From Pelodictyon luteolum DSM 273 (GTDB lineage Bacteria > Bacteroidota > Chlorobiia > Chlorobiales > Chlorobiaceae), in NCBI RefSeq assembly GCF_000012485.1, contig NC_007512.1:1963501-2027500 (forward strand): a stretch of DNA of 64,000 nt, written 5' to 3'. Shown here in pieces: positions 27,828 to 36,679 of this stretch. Below the pieces are notes generated by a model, which was given only the letters and a program-made list of their open reading frames with translations, was not told where the DNA came from and did no database searches. The translations under genes were made by a program, and so were the position numbers. Position 1 is the stretch's first letter; each line of letters begins with the position of its first letter.

Positions 27828-29156
27828 ATGGAAGAACATTTTCGCGATACCATACGACAGAAGATCGTCGATTCGCAGGCCAGGGCCTATCCCTCCTTCA
27901 CCCGGAGGGACACCCGCATACCGGCCGTTGCGGGAAAAGCCGTAGCGGTCATCGGCATGCGCAGGGCGGGCAAGACCACCCTGCTCTGGCAGCTCATGCA
28001 GGAGAGCGAGGAGAGCGGGACCGGCCGCGAGGAGATGCTCTACTTCAGCTTCGAAGACGAGCGCCTTGTGGGGATGCGGGCCACGGACCTCCAGCTGGTC
28101 GTCGAGGAGTACTACCGGCTGCACCCCCGGCTCAGGGACAACAGGAAGGTCCTCTTCTGTTTCGACGAAATCCAGGTGGTGGAGGGCTGGGACGCGTTCG
28201 CGAGGCGCATCCTCGACAGCGAATCCTGCAGGGTCTTCCTCTCCGGCTCCTCGGCGAAGATGCTCTCGCGGGAGGTCGGCACCAGCATGCGCGGCAGGGC
28301 GCTGGAAGCCACACTCTATCCGTTCAGCTTCAGGGAGTACCTGCGCCACCGGAGCCTCGAACCCCGGGAGGAGCCCGCACGGTGGACCAAGAGGGATCGC
28401 TCCGCCATCCGCCACGAGCTCGAAGAGTACCTCGTCTACGGAGGGTTCCCCGAAAGCCTGGGGGTGAGGGGGCGCGACCGGATGGAGCTCCTGAAGAGCT
28501 ACGTCGACGTCACGCTGCTGCGCGACGTCATCGAACGGCACGAGGTCTCCAACCCCACGGCGCTGCGCCGGATGGTCCGCCACCTGCTCGCCAACCCTGC
28601 GGGCTCCTTCAGCGTCAACCGCTTCCACAACGATCTGAAGTCGCAGGGCATCACCGCCGGAAGGGAGAGCGTCTACGACTATCTCGGCTTTCTCGAGGAC
28701 GCGTTCCTGCTCCGCACCGTCCCGATAAGCACCACCTCCGAACGCCGCAGGATGGTCAACCCGAGGAAGGCCTACCCGATAGACATGGGGCTGATAGGCC
28801 CCTACGACCGGTCGGGCAAAGCCAACACCGGCCATGCCCTGGAAACGTGCGTCTATCTGGAGCTCTGCAGAAGGGGATATGAGGTCGCCTACGTCAGGAC
28901 CGGCGAAGGGTACGAGGTCGATTTCCATGCGACGGACCCGGAGGGGAACGAGATGCTGATCCAGGTCTGTGCAGCAGCGGCCGACAGCAAGACTCTTGCA
29001 AGGGAGGTGCGCGCGCTCGGGAAAGCGGCAGAAGAACACCCCCGCGCCGAACTGCTGCTGATTACGATGGAGCCGCCGGCTGGAAAGGGGCTTTCAGGAA
29101 AGGTCAAAACCGTGCAGGCCGAGGAGTGGCTGCTGGAAGAGCTGCCCTGGAGATGA
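27828..29156 (+). CDS. AAA ATPase with DUF4143-type C-terminal domain
   Basis: A 442-residue protein of the AAA_14/DUF4143 group. Walker A is AVIGMRRAGKTTLLWQL (about 40-56). Walker B is VLFCFDEIQVVEGWD and a sensor segment is CRVFLSGSSAKMLSRE. The C-terminal domain resembles the PD-(D/E)XK fold of DUF4143 proteins: GEGYEVDFHATD followed by LIQVC. In the second element the expected Glu-x-Lys is Gln-Val-Cys, so nuclease activity is doubtful. Proteins of this family are abundant and mobile in prokaryotes, with unknown role. ATG 27828 is chosen over an upstream in-frame ATG because family members open close to this point. Confidence 0.85.
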   Translation: MEEHFRDTIRQKIVDSQARAYPSFTRRDTRIPAVAGKAVAVIGMRRAGKTTLLWQLMQESEESGTGREEMLYFSFEDERLVGMRATDLQLVVEEYYRLHPRLRDNRKVLFCFDEIQVVEGWDAFARRILDSESCRVFLSGSSAKMLSREVGTSMRGRALEATLYPFSFREYLRHRSLEPREEPARWTKRDRSAIRHELEEYLVYGGFPESLGVRGRDRMELLKSYVDVTLLRDVIERHEVSNPTALRRMVRHLLANPAGSFSVNRFHNDLKSQGITAGRESVYDYLGFLEDAFLLRTVPISTTSERRRMVNPRKAYPIDMGLIGPYDRSGKANTGHALETCVYLELCRRGYEVAYVRTGEGYEVDFHATDPEGNEMLIQVCAAAADSKTLAREVRALGKAAEEHPRAELLLITMEPPAGKGLSGKVKTVQAEEWLLEELPWR

Positions 29157-29163
29157 CGGCAGC

Positions 29164-30021
29164 CTAGCGCACCCTCATCCGAACATCAAACGGATCGCCG
29201 TTGAAACAGGTCAGCACACCCCCGACCGTCTGGACGACGGTCGAGCAGTTGGCGACGTTGAAGGAAAGATCGAGCCCCTGCGTGGCGCGAGTCACCGCGG
29301 CGTCAAGCTCGAACACGACGACCAGGCGGGCAACGTCGCCGAGACTGTTTTCGGCGATCCCGGAAGCAGGGATCTTGCCGCTTTCAGCCACAAGGAAGCG
29401 GCCTCCGGAGGAGTAGGACTGGGCATTGGACTCGAGGGAATTGAAATAGAAGGTCGTATAGCCCCAGTCGCCTAAGCTTGTGGCTATCTGGGCCGCCGTT
29501 TTCGGATCGCCCTTGTACCGGTATACCGTGGAGCCTGAACGGGAGTAACAGAGGGTGTTTACCGGCAGCGTCACCTGATCGCCGCCGCCGGGGTTATTGG
29601 TTGTATGCGCCCGAGAGAACTTCGCATGCGCCTTGACCTCCACCCTGGGAGCCAGGATCACGTAGCCGTGCGTGTATGTCCAGTCAGGCGGCCGCTCGAG
29701 CAGCGACGAGAGGAGTGAGGACTCGCCGTTCTTCACCTCCAGGAGCAGCGGCTCGGAGCCGCTCTCGAAAAGCTTTACTGCCGTATCGCCCGCATCGAAA
29801 GCCACGGAGGTAGTTGGCGACACCGGCGGCTCCGTGCAGAACCCAACCTCATAGATGAACACCCGGTAGCTGTCGGGCTCGATATAGCAGTTCCTCGCTG
29901 AAGTGATCTGGCCGCTGACGGGGTCGATCTGGCAGGCTTCGTCAGCTAATATAATCCCAGTAAAAAAGATGAACAAAAACGCCACTTGTAGTGGCAATAA
30001 TAAACGCTTCTGCTTATTCAC
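29164..30021 (-). CDS. Exported hypothetical protein
   Basis: A 285-residue secreted protein starting at GTG 30021, with a good GGAGG ribosome-binding site 8 nt before it. The signal peptide MNKQKRLLLPLQVAFLFIFF continues to about residue 26 (LADEACQ). The mature protein has six or more Cys residues and beta-rich sequence (VGFCTEPPVSPTTSVAFDAG, FDVRMRVR at the end). I do not recognise a family. Its C-terminal 45 residues are repeated in a second, truncated copy at 30098-30337, so this is one of two tandem relatives. Confidence 0.6.
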   Translation of the reverse strand: MNKQKRLLLPLQVAFLFIFFTGIILADEACQIDPVSGQITSARNCYIEPDSYRVFIYEVGFCTEPPVSPTTSVAFDAGDTAVKLFESGSEPLLLEVKNGESSLLSSLLERPPDWTYTHGYVILAPRVEVKAHAKFSRAHTTNNPGGGDQVTLPVNTLCYSRSGSTVYRYKGDPKTAAQIATSLGDWGYTTFYFNSLESNAQSYSSGGRFLVAESGKIPASGIAENSLGDVARLVVVFELDAAVTRATQGLDLSFNVANCSTVVQTVGGVLTCFNGDPFDVRMRVR

Positions 30022-30044
30022 CGGCGAGATCCTCCGTCAGGATA

Positions 30045-30074
30045 GAAAAAAGCTCGGTCATATGGAGACCGAGC
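30045..30074 (-). terminator. Intrinsic terminator after the truncated exported-protein copy
   Basis: An 8-bp stem GCTCGGTC/GACCGAGC (30052-30059 with 30067-30074) with a 7-base loop is followed on the minus strand by a six-T run (complement of 30046-30051). It lies 23 nt past the stop of the truncated copy, showing that this copy once ended a transcription unit. Confidence 0.75.
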
Positions 30075-30097
30075 CCTTGTTGCCTTGAAAATAAAAA

Positions 30098-30337
30098 TCA
30101 CCGAACCTGAAGATTAATATCAAAAGGCCCCCCACCCAGCCCGTTAAGCTGTCCCTCTGAAGGCTGTTTGACGGTACAGCCATGGCCAACGTTAAAAGAA
30201 AGACTTGCAGATGTCGTGGCCGGAGTAATGAACACGCTTCCAAGGTCAATCATCGCAAACAGCTTCTCAATTGTCCGCCATCTGATCATTTTGAACATCT
30301 TTTCCAAGGCGATATTGACCGTCAACCAAGTACGCAT
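30098..30337 (-). pseudogene. Truncated second copy of the exported hypothetical protein (C-terminus only)
   Basis: The last 45 or so codons of this minus-strand frame match the end of the neighbouring exported protein: LSFNVGHGCTVKQ aligns with LSFNVANCSTVVQ, and GGPFDINLQVR with GDPFDVRMRVR, both ending in VR and a stop. There is no signal peptide and no sequence resembling the first 240 residues. Upstream of about 30260 the similarity fades, and a plus-strand Fic gene lies across the break. The most likely history is a tandem duplication followed by loss of most of one copy. Confidence 0.65.
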
Positions 30338-30394
30338 GAACTGTCAAACCTGCTGTTGATGTGCCTTGAAATTCGTAAGTCTGGGTCTGTCCGA

Positions 30395-31540
30395 ATGTAT
30401 TCATATTCTCAACATATATTTTTCCCATCCGAGGCGCGGATGCTGATGGAAAACCTCACCCAGAGCCGCGGGACAGTCAAAAAAGCCGTGGGGCGCAAGG
30501 CTGTCGAAGAACGATTGGTAAATATTTATGAATCAAGGGGCCCCGAGGCTCTCAACCGCATCAGGGATGAGGCCCGCAACATCTCAGCCGCTCTGGGTTT
30601 CGAGAAGGAATGCGGTATGCTGCATGACCTCATCGGGAGCATTCCAGGAACAAAAAGTGCCCGACTTTCGACAGTAGCGGGTCGCGCTCTGGCAAGAGGG
30701 ATACCTCTTGATGCCGCTCGTCTGGAACTGTTCGAAACATTGGCAGCTGCATTGCGGACAACGCCCCTCATGCAGAAACACACTCCGGCCACAACGGAAA
30801 CAGCTCACTTCAATTTTGCTTTTCTGGAGTCCTATTTCAGCAACTTCATCGAAGGGACGGAATTTGATATCTCTGAGGCCCGCCAAATTGTGCTTGAAGG
30901 CAAAATCATCGACCAACGCCCGAAAGACTCGCACGATATCCTTGGAGTATTCTGGCAGGCCATCGATCCGGGATGGTCACTTCAATCGACAGCACCGGGA
31001 GAAGCCGTCCTGCAGCAATTGCGACAGCGCCACCGTACACTGATGAAAGAACGGCCGGAAACGGCACCCGGTGACTTCAAGGACCGCGAAAATGGTGCCG
31101 GGAACACCACATTCGTCTTGCCGAAGAATGTCCAGGGAACACTGATAGAGGGAAGCAAACTCCTGCCTTCGGTGCCGCCCGGCATGGCAAGGGCGCTTCT
31201 TGCAATGTTCATCGTCTCGGAAGTACATCCGTTCATCGACGGAAACGGCCGGCTGGCACGCCTGGTCATGAACGCAGAGTTGTCGCTCATGCAGGCATGC
31301 AGAGTGATTGTACCAACACTCTTCAGAGAAGAGTATCTTGACTGCCTCCGTGTCCTCTCGCAGCGGGGACAACCCGGACCGTTCATTGCCGCCATGCAGA
31401 AAATCCAGCAATGGTCCGCCGCGTTCGACTACAATGATCTGGACAGGGTGATCGGCCAGATGCAGGCATGCAATGCATTCGAAAAATCCACCAGACAGTA
31501 CCAGTTGCTGAGCCCCCCCGAAAGTGGGCCTGAGAAATAA
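30395..31540 (+). CDS. Fic-family AMP-transferase (possibly 5'-rearranged)
   Basis: A Fic-domain enzyme that transfers AMP, or a related group, onto target proteins. The catalytic loop is VHPFIDGNGRLARL with His278 (HxFx(D/E)GNGR), and an inhibitory-helix motif of the S/TxxxE(G/N) type, SNFIEG (Ser149-Glu153), lies N-terminal to it; this is a self-inhibited class II arrangement. I place the start at ATG 30395 (381 aa). The frame is open upstream to 30182 but there overlaps the truncated exported-protein copy, so the original N-terminus may have been lost. ATG at 30440 is an alternative. Targets unknown. Confidence 0.85.
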   Translation: MYSYSQHIFFPSEARMLMENLTQSRGTVKKAVGRKAVEERLVNIYESRGPEALNRIRDEARNISAALGFEKECGMLHDLIGSIPGTKSARLSTVAGRALARGIPLDAARLELFETLAAALRTTPLMQKHTPATTETAHFNFAFLESYFSNFIEGTEFDISEARQIVLEGKIIDQRPKDSHDILGVFWQAIDPGWSLQSTAPGEAVLQQLRQRHRTLMKERPETAPGDFKDRENGAGNTTFVLPKNVQGTLIEGSKLLPSVPPGMARALLAMFIVSEVHPFIDGNGRLARLVMNAELSLMQACRVIVPTLFREEYLDCLRVLSQRGQPGPFIAAMQKIQQWSAAFDYNDLDRVIGQMQACNAFEKSTRQYQLLSPPESGPEK

Positions 31541-31690
31541 ACACCGCCCGCCAGTGAACAAACCCAGCGCAGCCGCCATACATGAGGAAAAACGCTGAAA
31601 CCAACAGATGAAAGGGCTCAGCACTCGACTGATAGAGTCTAACCTGCCGTCCAGTTCCAAACGGCAAGGATGACGCCGCATCTCCAACCC

Positions 31691-31930
31691 CTAATCCCGA
31701 AGGCGGGAAAGAATGTCAACTGCGGTAACGCGGTGTTTGAAGGCGAAGGCGCCGTCAATATGGATGACGGGGATGCTGAAGCGGTAGCGGGACTCCAGAA
31801 CCGGGTCCTCCGTTATATCTTTTTTTTCGATGGTGAACGGCACCTCTTTCTGCACAGAGAGCAGTACTTCCATCGCCTCAACGCAGAGGCAGCATTCAGG
31901 CCTGCCGTAGATGGTTACCGTTCGGGGCAT
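31691..31930 (-). CDS. Glutaredoxin-like thiol-disulfide protein
   Basis: A 79-residue thioredoxin-fold protein from ATG 31930: MPRTVTIYGRPECCLCVEAM. The active site is Cys-Cys-Leu-Cys (GRPECCLC), a CxxC variant of DUF836/glutaredoxin-like proteins. The cis-proline segment is YRFSIPVIHIDG (SIPV), matching the family. It follows hisS by 13 nt on the same strand and is probably cotranscribed. The exact redox partner is unknown. Confidence 0.85.
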   Translation of the reverse strand: MPRTVTIYGRPECCLCVEAMEVLLSVQKEVPFTIEKKDITEDPVLESRYRFSIPVIHIDGAFAFKHRVTAVDILSRLRD

Positions 31931-31943
31931 ACAGCTCAGGCCC

Positions 31944-33236
31944 TCAAGCCTTGAGGCCTTCGCGGATGGAAGGCTCGCGGAGGATTTCGATGATGGCCTG
32001 GAGTTCAAGGGTGGTCTGCTCGGAGGTGACGAGGTTCTTCAGTGCGTACTGCCCCGACTCTAACTCCGACTGCCCCACGAACAGGGCATATCCGGAGCGG
32101 ATCCGGTTGGCTTCGCGCATCTGCGCCTTCATGCTTCTTGCAGCAAGGTCGATTTCGGTGCTGATGCCGGAGCGGCGCAGCTTGAAGGCCACCTGCATAC
32201 CATGGTCGGCAAGCTCAGACTGCTGCACCACCACATACACGAGGGGACCATGCGGATTAAGGGTAGCGAACAGCCCCTGCTTCTCCATGGCGATGAGCAG
32301 CCGCTCCATTCCCACCGCAAACCCTACCGCCGGCATTTCCTTGCCTCCGCCGAGTTCTTTTGCGAGCCCGTCATAGCGTCCACCGCCACCTATCGCATCC
32401 TGTGCACCGAGCGCCGTGCTCTGCACTTCAAAGGCCGTATGGCAGTAGTAATCGAGCCCCCGCACGAGGAGGTGGTCGACGTCGTAGTCGATACCGCGGT
32501 CCGCAAGGAACCGCAATACAGCCTCGAACTCCCGGACCCCTTCCGCCTTCACGAAATCGAACAGGCGCGGAGCGCCGGTGATCATGTCCCGGAGAGCGGG
32601 GTTCTTTGAATCAAGGATACGAAGAGGGTTCTTCTCGAGTCGCTCTTTCGAGGACTCGTCAAGCTCCCCTTCATACGGCTGAAAATAGGAGCGCAGCGCC
32701 TCACGGTAGCGCGCACGGTCCTCAAGGTCGCCGAGGGTGTTGATACGGAGGCGAAGGCCTGAGAGGCCGAGCGTTTCGAACACCTGCATCATGAAGGTGA
32801 GCACTTCGGCCACCGCCGCAGGAGAGGACACGCCGAGCAGTTCGGCGCCGAACTGCGAGAACTGCCGCTGGCGGCCCGCCTGGGGGCGCTCCTTGCGGAA
32901 CAGTTCGCTGATGTAGTAGAGTTTATGGACAGGGGCCTGCGAGAGCAGGTTCCGCTGCAGGGCGGCACGCATCACGCCGGCAGTCATTTCGGGACGGAGG
33001 GTAAGGGAGCGCCCGCCGGGGTCGGGCAGGAACGTGAACATCTCCTTGCCGACAATGTCCGTGGTGGCCCCTATGCCGCGCTGGAACAGTTCAGTGTACT
33101 CGAACACCGGCGTGCGCACCTCGCTGAACCCGTAGAGGGAGGCCAGGGTATGCACCACCTCCTCAACATGTTTCCACTGTGCTGCCTCTTCAGGAAAGAT
33201 ATCCCGTGTTCCCTTTACTGCCTGATACTGCGACAT
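31944..33236 (-). CDS. hisS: Histidyl-tRNA synthetase
   Basis: Charges tRNA-His. The 430-residue class II synthetase has motif 1 near the N-terminus ([17 protein letters not shown]), motif 2 ([15 protein letters not shown] ... [19 protein letters not shown]), the HisA motifs ([16 protein letters not shown] and [15 protein letters not shown]), and motif 3 ([16 protein letters not shown]). The C-terminal anticodon-binding domain completes the standard length. It is followed by a glutaredoxin-like gene. Confidence 0.97.
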   Translation of the reverse strand: MSQYQAVKGTRDIFPEEAAQWKHVEEVVHTLASLYGFSEVRTPVFEYTELFQRGIGATTDIVGKEMFTFLPDPGGRSLTLRPEMTAGVMRAALQRNLLSQAPVHKLYYISELFRKERPQAGRQRQFSQFGAELLGVSSPAAVAEVLTFMMQVFETLGLSGLRLRINTLGDLEDRARYREALRSYFQPYEGELDESSKERLEKNPLRILDSKNPALRDMITGAPRLFDFVKAEGVREFEAVLRFLADRGIDYDVDHLLVRGLDYYCHTAFEVQSTALGAQDAIGGGGRYDGLAKELGGGKEMPAVGFAVGMERLLIAMEKQGLFATLNPHGPLVYVVVQQSELADHGMQVAFKLRRSGISTEIDLAARSMKAQMREANRIRSGYALFVGQSELESGQYALKNLVTSEQTTLELQAIIEILREPSIREGLKA

Positions 33237-33294
33237 AAGCCCCTTTTACCTCTCTAATAACCTTGCTTGCGTTTGTAATGGATAGATGGGCCGC

Positions 33295-33765
33295 TCAGAT
33301 CTGCGGCAGATCCTTCTCCTCTTCCCTGAACATCTCGAGGACTTCAGTCGAAGACTCTGCCCGGCAAATCTTCTCCCTGACGTCCGCCCGCCCGGCAAGC
33401 CGCGTGATGCGCCCGAGCAGCTTCAGGTGTTCGGCAAGCATGTCCTCGGGAGTGGCCAGAAGGAATATGATCTCCACCGGCTCGCCATCGATGGCGTCGA
33501 AATTGATATCCTCTTTGAGGGTCGCGATGGCAAGCACGGGGTGGGTAACCGCTCCGGTCTTGGCATGGGGAAGGGCGATCTTCTTTCCGATGCCGGTCGA
33601 CATCTCCTGTTCCCGCTTCAAGACATCAGCCCGAAGCCTGTCGATATCCCGCACCCCCGGATGCTCCAAAACGATCGAAAGCATTTTTTCTATCACCTGT
33701 TCCTTGGTCTCGAGTACGAGGTTCAGGGCAATGTACTTTTCGGAGAGAAGGCTTTCAATCTTCAT
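33295..33765 (-). CDS. ptsN: PTS EIIA (PtsN-type) phosphotransferase domain protein
   Basis: A 156-residue EIIA of the fructose/nitrogen type. The phospho-acceptor is His67 in GIGKKIALPHAKTG. The protein opens MKIESLLSEKYIALNLVLETKEQVIEKML, and ATG 33765 matches that opening; an in-frame extension upstream is not conserved-looking. PtsN proteins act in regulation rather than sugar uptake. No EI or HPr gene is in this window. The gene precedes hisS on the minus strand by 58 nt. Confidence 0.88.
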   Translation of the reverse strand: MKIESLLSEKYIALNLVLETKEQVIEKMLSIVLEHPGVRDIDRLRADVLKREQEMSTGIGKKIALPHAKTGAVTHPVLAIATLKEDINFDAIDGEPVEIIFLLATPEDMLAEHLKLLGRITRLAGRADVREKICRAESSTEVLEMFREEEKDLPQI

Positions 33766-34137
33766 TATGACATTCTTACGGGACCGGGTTGCTGGAGCTG
33801 CGGGGCAGGGCACGAAAGAGGGGCCCCACCATTCAAATTGAAACGCAAATATACGCAATAGGGAACGAACCTCTAAACGGAGAACACCCCCCAGACCGAA
33901 CGGAAGAGAATCCATCTTCATCCCTACAAGGGAAAGCATGCAAGGATAGAGCCTTAATGAAATTCTTCGAAGATTACTTTGACACTGAGCCAACGGAGAA
34001 CACCTATGGATGCAACGAGCGTTATCAACAGTGAAATCAGGAGGGTGCTCAAAGAGAGGAGAATGCGATGGCTCAAGAAATAACCTGAGGAAATCCGCCG
34101 TTCACGCTGCATGCAGCCCACCCGCAGAACGTAATCT
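33766..34137. other. Non-coding or weakly coding gap between ptsN and cdsA
   Basis: This 372-bp stretch holds no convincing long gene. It has two very short overlapping plus-strand frames: 33957-34034 (25 codons, MKFFEDYFDTEPTENTYGC...) and 34006-34083 (25 codons, MDATSVINSEIRRVLKERRM...). The second has a fair Shine-Dalgarno (GGAGAA about 5 nt before its ATG) and a basic C-terminus. Neither is recognised; they could be real small proteins or chance. Confidence 0.4.
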
Positions 34138-34953
34138 TTACCGTGTCAAGAGGTAAACGAACGGTGCAACGAACATCACCGTGTCGAACCGGTCCAAGAC
34201 CCCCCCATGGCCGGGGATCAGCGCGGAAGAATCCTTCACTCCGGCATCGCGCTTGAACATGGACTCTATGAGGTCACCGGCAGGACTGAACAGGCCGATG
34301 AGGGCACCGGCAAGCAGTGCGGTCTCACGGGTGAGGGAAGGAACGAAAGAGGAAAAAGCGAACGCTGCTGCAACACTCCCTGCCACCCCGAAAAAGAACC
34401 CCTCCCAGGTCTTGTGCGGGCTGTGGCGGGGGAACAGTTTCCGCCGGATCAGTTTCCCTCCGGCAAGACTCCCACCGAAATAGGCGGAAATGTCCGTCGC
34501 CCAGATAGAGATGAACATCAACAGCACCATGGCCTCCCCCGTACCGTTCATCGGTTCCATACGAAGGCGCAGAAGGGCACCGAACGAGAGGTTGACATAG
34601 AGCAGGCCGGCAAGAGCCGAACCGAGGTTCAGGAGCGGAGAGCCCGCCGTCATAAAGAGCTCAAGCAGGAACAGCAGCATCACCGCCAGAAGAAACGCCA
34701 CCCACGGCTCCACAAGGCCGTAATAGAAATCCCCCTGCAGCAGAACGGTGGAGAGCAGCATGAGCCAGAGCGCAGGGGGATGGGCCCGGTGCGAAGCAAG
34801 GCGGTGGAACTCGTAGGTGGCAAGCAGCGCAAGCAGCAGGAAGAATGCAAAAAAGAAGTCGCCGCCCGCCCTGATGACCAGAAGCAGGAGCGGAATGCCC
34901 ACCACAGCCACCAGCACGCGCTGCAGAAGATTGATGCTCAGAAGTTTACCCAT
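34138..34953 (-). CDS. cdsA: Phosphatidate cytidylyltransferase
   Basis: Makes CDP-diacylglycerol for phospholipid synthesis in the inner membrane. The 271-residue protein (ATG 34953, MGKLLSINLLQRVLVAVVG) has about eight hydrophobic segments and, near the C-terminus, the CdsA signature: HSPHKTWEGFFFGV, then SPAGDLIESMFKRDAGVKD and IPGHGGVLDRFDTVMF. Longer in-frame extensions run back into the CAAX protease gene and are not real. The gene follows that protease by 11 nt. Confidence 0.94.
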   Translation of the reverse strand: MGKLLSINLLQRVLVAVVGIPLLLLVIRAGGDFFFAFFLLLALLATYEFHRLASHRAHPPALWLMLLSTVLLQGDFYYGLVEPWVAFLLAVMLLFLLELFMTAGSPLLNLGSALAGLLYVNLSFGALLRLRMEPMNGTGEAMVLLMFISIWATDISAYFGGSLAGGKLIRRKLFPRHSPHKTWEGFFFGVAGSVAAAFAFSSFVPSLTRETALLAGALIGLFSPAGDLIESMFKRDAGVKDSSALIPGHGGVLDRFDTVMFVAPFVYLLTR

Positions 34954-34964
34954 ACAGACACCTG

Positions 34965-35876
34965 TTACGAAGAGGAAGCAATGGCGGAAAAACGCCGCAT
35001 CACCCAGATGAACAACCACAGCGACAGCAGCAGGAGCACCCACCACCAGACCTTGAACAGCAGCAGTTCCGGATCGGAACCCGCCACCGGCGAGCTGCCG
35101 GCCGACAGAAGAAGCAGGAGCGCGGCCATGTTGTTCACAAAATGAACCGACACCGGCACGGCAAGGTTGCCGGTTCTGCTGTAAATATAGCCAATATACC
35201 AGCCAAGCAAAGCAAGGGGAAGAAGATTGGCCGCACTCATATGGAAGAAAGCGAACATGGTGCCGGTAAGCAGCACTGCCGAAAACGGACGCATTGAGCG
35301 GGTATAGTTCCCCTGCACATATCCCCTGAAGAGCAGTTCCTCCGTCACCGCCGGAACCACAGCCAGTACCGAGGCCACCACAAGGAACTCCCCCACTGAC
35401 CCGGCATGGGCAAGCTCGGCGATGAACACCTCCATCACCGCCTGCTGGCGCACCACCTCCGCGCCGGCAGCACCAAGCGCTGGCCAGAGAAAGAGGTTCT
35501 GCAGCCCGGCCACCGTAAACACGAGCGGCTGAAGCAGGAACACCCCGGCAACCGCAAACCCCGCAAGCCGCCAATCAAACCCTCCACGGACTCCAAGAAA
35601 CCGCAGGCTTTCCAGTGAAAAGAGTGGGGCGCGCACATGCCATGCCGCAAGCAGCAGCACCGGCAGCGCAAGCATCATGAGTTGGCCCGAAGCCTGTGCC
35701 ATCCGAAGCGGACCGAGCAGCCCGCCGATGCCGCCACCTCCAAGCACGGCCTCGCCACTTCCCCCCGCAAGCGAGAACAGCAGCGCACCGGCAACAGGGT
35801 ATAGAACCATCGTTGCGAGCAGAAACAGGGTGGTGAAAAGAAAAGAAGGCCGGCGCACGGCGACTGGATCCATCAT
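34965..35876 (-). CDS. CPBP-family (CAAX/Abi) intramembrane metalloprotease
   Basis: A polytopic membrane protein, 303 aa, of the Rce1/CPBP family. The metal and catalytic motifs are VTEELLFRGYVQGNYTR (EExxxR), FAFFHMSAANLLPL (FxxxH), and VSVHFVNNMAA (HxxxN). About eight transmembrane helices surround them. Bacterial members include bacteriocin-immunity proteins and others of unknown role. It precedes cdsA by 11 nt on the same strand. ATG codons at 35876 and 35873 are both possible. Confidence 0.87.
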   Translation of the reverse strand: MMDPVAVRRPSFLFTTLFLLATMVLYPVAGALLFSLAGGSGEAVLGGGGIGGLLGPLRMAQASGQLMMLALPVLLLAAWHVRAPLFSLESLRFLGVRGGFDWRLAGFAVAGVFLLQPLVFTVAGLQNLFLWPALGAAGAEVVRQQAVMEVFIAELAHAGSVGEFLVVASVLAVVPAVTEELLFRGYVQGNYTRSMRPFSAVLLTGTMFAFFHMSAANLLPLALLGWYIGYIYSRTGNLAVPVSVHFVNNMAALLLLLSAGSSPVAGSDPELLLFKVWWWVLLLLSLWLFIWVMRRFSAIASSS

Positions 35877-35931
35877 GCGGATGAAAAGCTTGAAACATTA
35901 CAAGAAACTGCGCTCTCTGGCGCTCATGAAT

Positions 35932-35979
35932 AGAGGCGGTCATAAAGGCGATCATAGAGGCGATTATAGAGGCGATCAC
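35932..35979. repeat. 12-bp tandem repeat, four copies
   Basis: Four 12-bp units lie head to tail: AGAGGCGGTCAT, AAAGGCGATCAT, AGAGGCGATTAT, AGAGGCGATCAC. They differ at one to three positions each and sit 56 bp upstream of the CAAX protease start. In one minus-strand frame they encode a repeated Ile-Ala-Ser/Phe-Met tetrapeptide, but that frame is not a convincing gene. Copy number could vary between strains. Confidence 0.75.
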
Positions 35980-36169
35980 TGGCTTCCTCGACAGCAATAC
36001 CTACCATGACACCACCCTCAGTGACGAAGCACTGTCAAGTATGCAATATCAATACTGACGGCTCACATTCAAAACTCACTCAGTCGATGCGCCGGTTTTC
36101 CTGCCCGGCACTGGGCAAGTTGCTGTAATGGCAATACCCCCAAAGAAAGACTGAGCCGTCAATAAATGC

Positions 36170-36520
36170 ATGTCGGTCGTTCCGGGCAGGCGGCAGCTGG
36201 AGATCAACCACCCGATCCTTGGCCTCTACCGGATGTACCCCATTGCGATTCAAGAAGGCGGTTTACTGGAGTCGGTCGAACGCATCACATTCAATGGACA
36301 CGCAGCGCTGGTTGCCATGCCCCTTCGGGCATTGCTGGACATCATCTGCCGTCGAAAGCTCGCCCCCGAAGAGGTAAGGGGATTTGCCGATGCCATGCGC
36401 ATTGATGTTGAGCATCTCCGGAACATAGCTCCTGAAGTTTGGCAGTCCATGGGCCGGGTGTATCGGCACAAACGGATGACTCTCTGCATCACGGCACTGC
36501 GCGAGGCATGCAAAAAGTAA
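36170..36520 (+). CDS. Small protein resembling the C-terminal half of AbiEi-type regulators
   Basis: A 116-residue product, MSVVPGRRQLEINHPILGLY to the end, with the segment ALVAMPLRALLDIICRRKL and a helical C-terminus. This pattern (a short beta part, then 'P-R-A-L-D' and helices) is similar to the C-terminal domain of AbiEi antitoxins and related regulators. No N-terminal winged helix is present and no AbiEii nucleotidyltransferase follows. I treat it as a probable remnant. It lies in a 36000-36680 stretch otherwise empty of genes, with an AT-poor but coding-like composition. Confidence 0.4.
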   Translation: MSVVPGRRQLEINHPILGLYRMYPIAIQEGGLLESVERITFNGHAALVAMPLRALLDIICRRKLAPEEVRGFADAMRIDVEHLRNIAPEVWQSMGRVYRHKRMTLCITALREACKK

Positions 36521-36679
36521 CCGGCAGTACAGAGAAAACAACCTGACCGGCCAACATGACACATTGGAGATCCTCCCGGCCATGCCGCAGAGGACCCAAT
36601 GCGTCGCATCAAAAAAATCACAGAGAAACCGTACATTGCAGGGCATTAAAAAATCAACACCCAACGACACGCCCCCGTT

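Noticed and set aside
35575..35997. Minus-strand frame containing the repeated Ile-Ala-Ser-Met tetrapeptide
   Set aside because: It overlaps the CAAX protease gene out of frame and shows no ribosome-binding site or family resemblance; the repeat is better treated as DNA-level.
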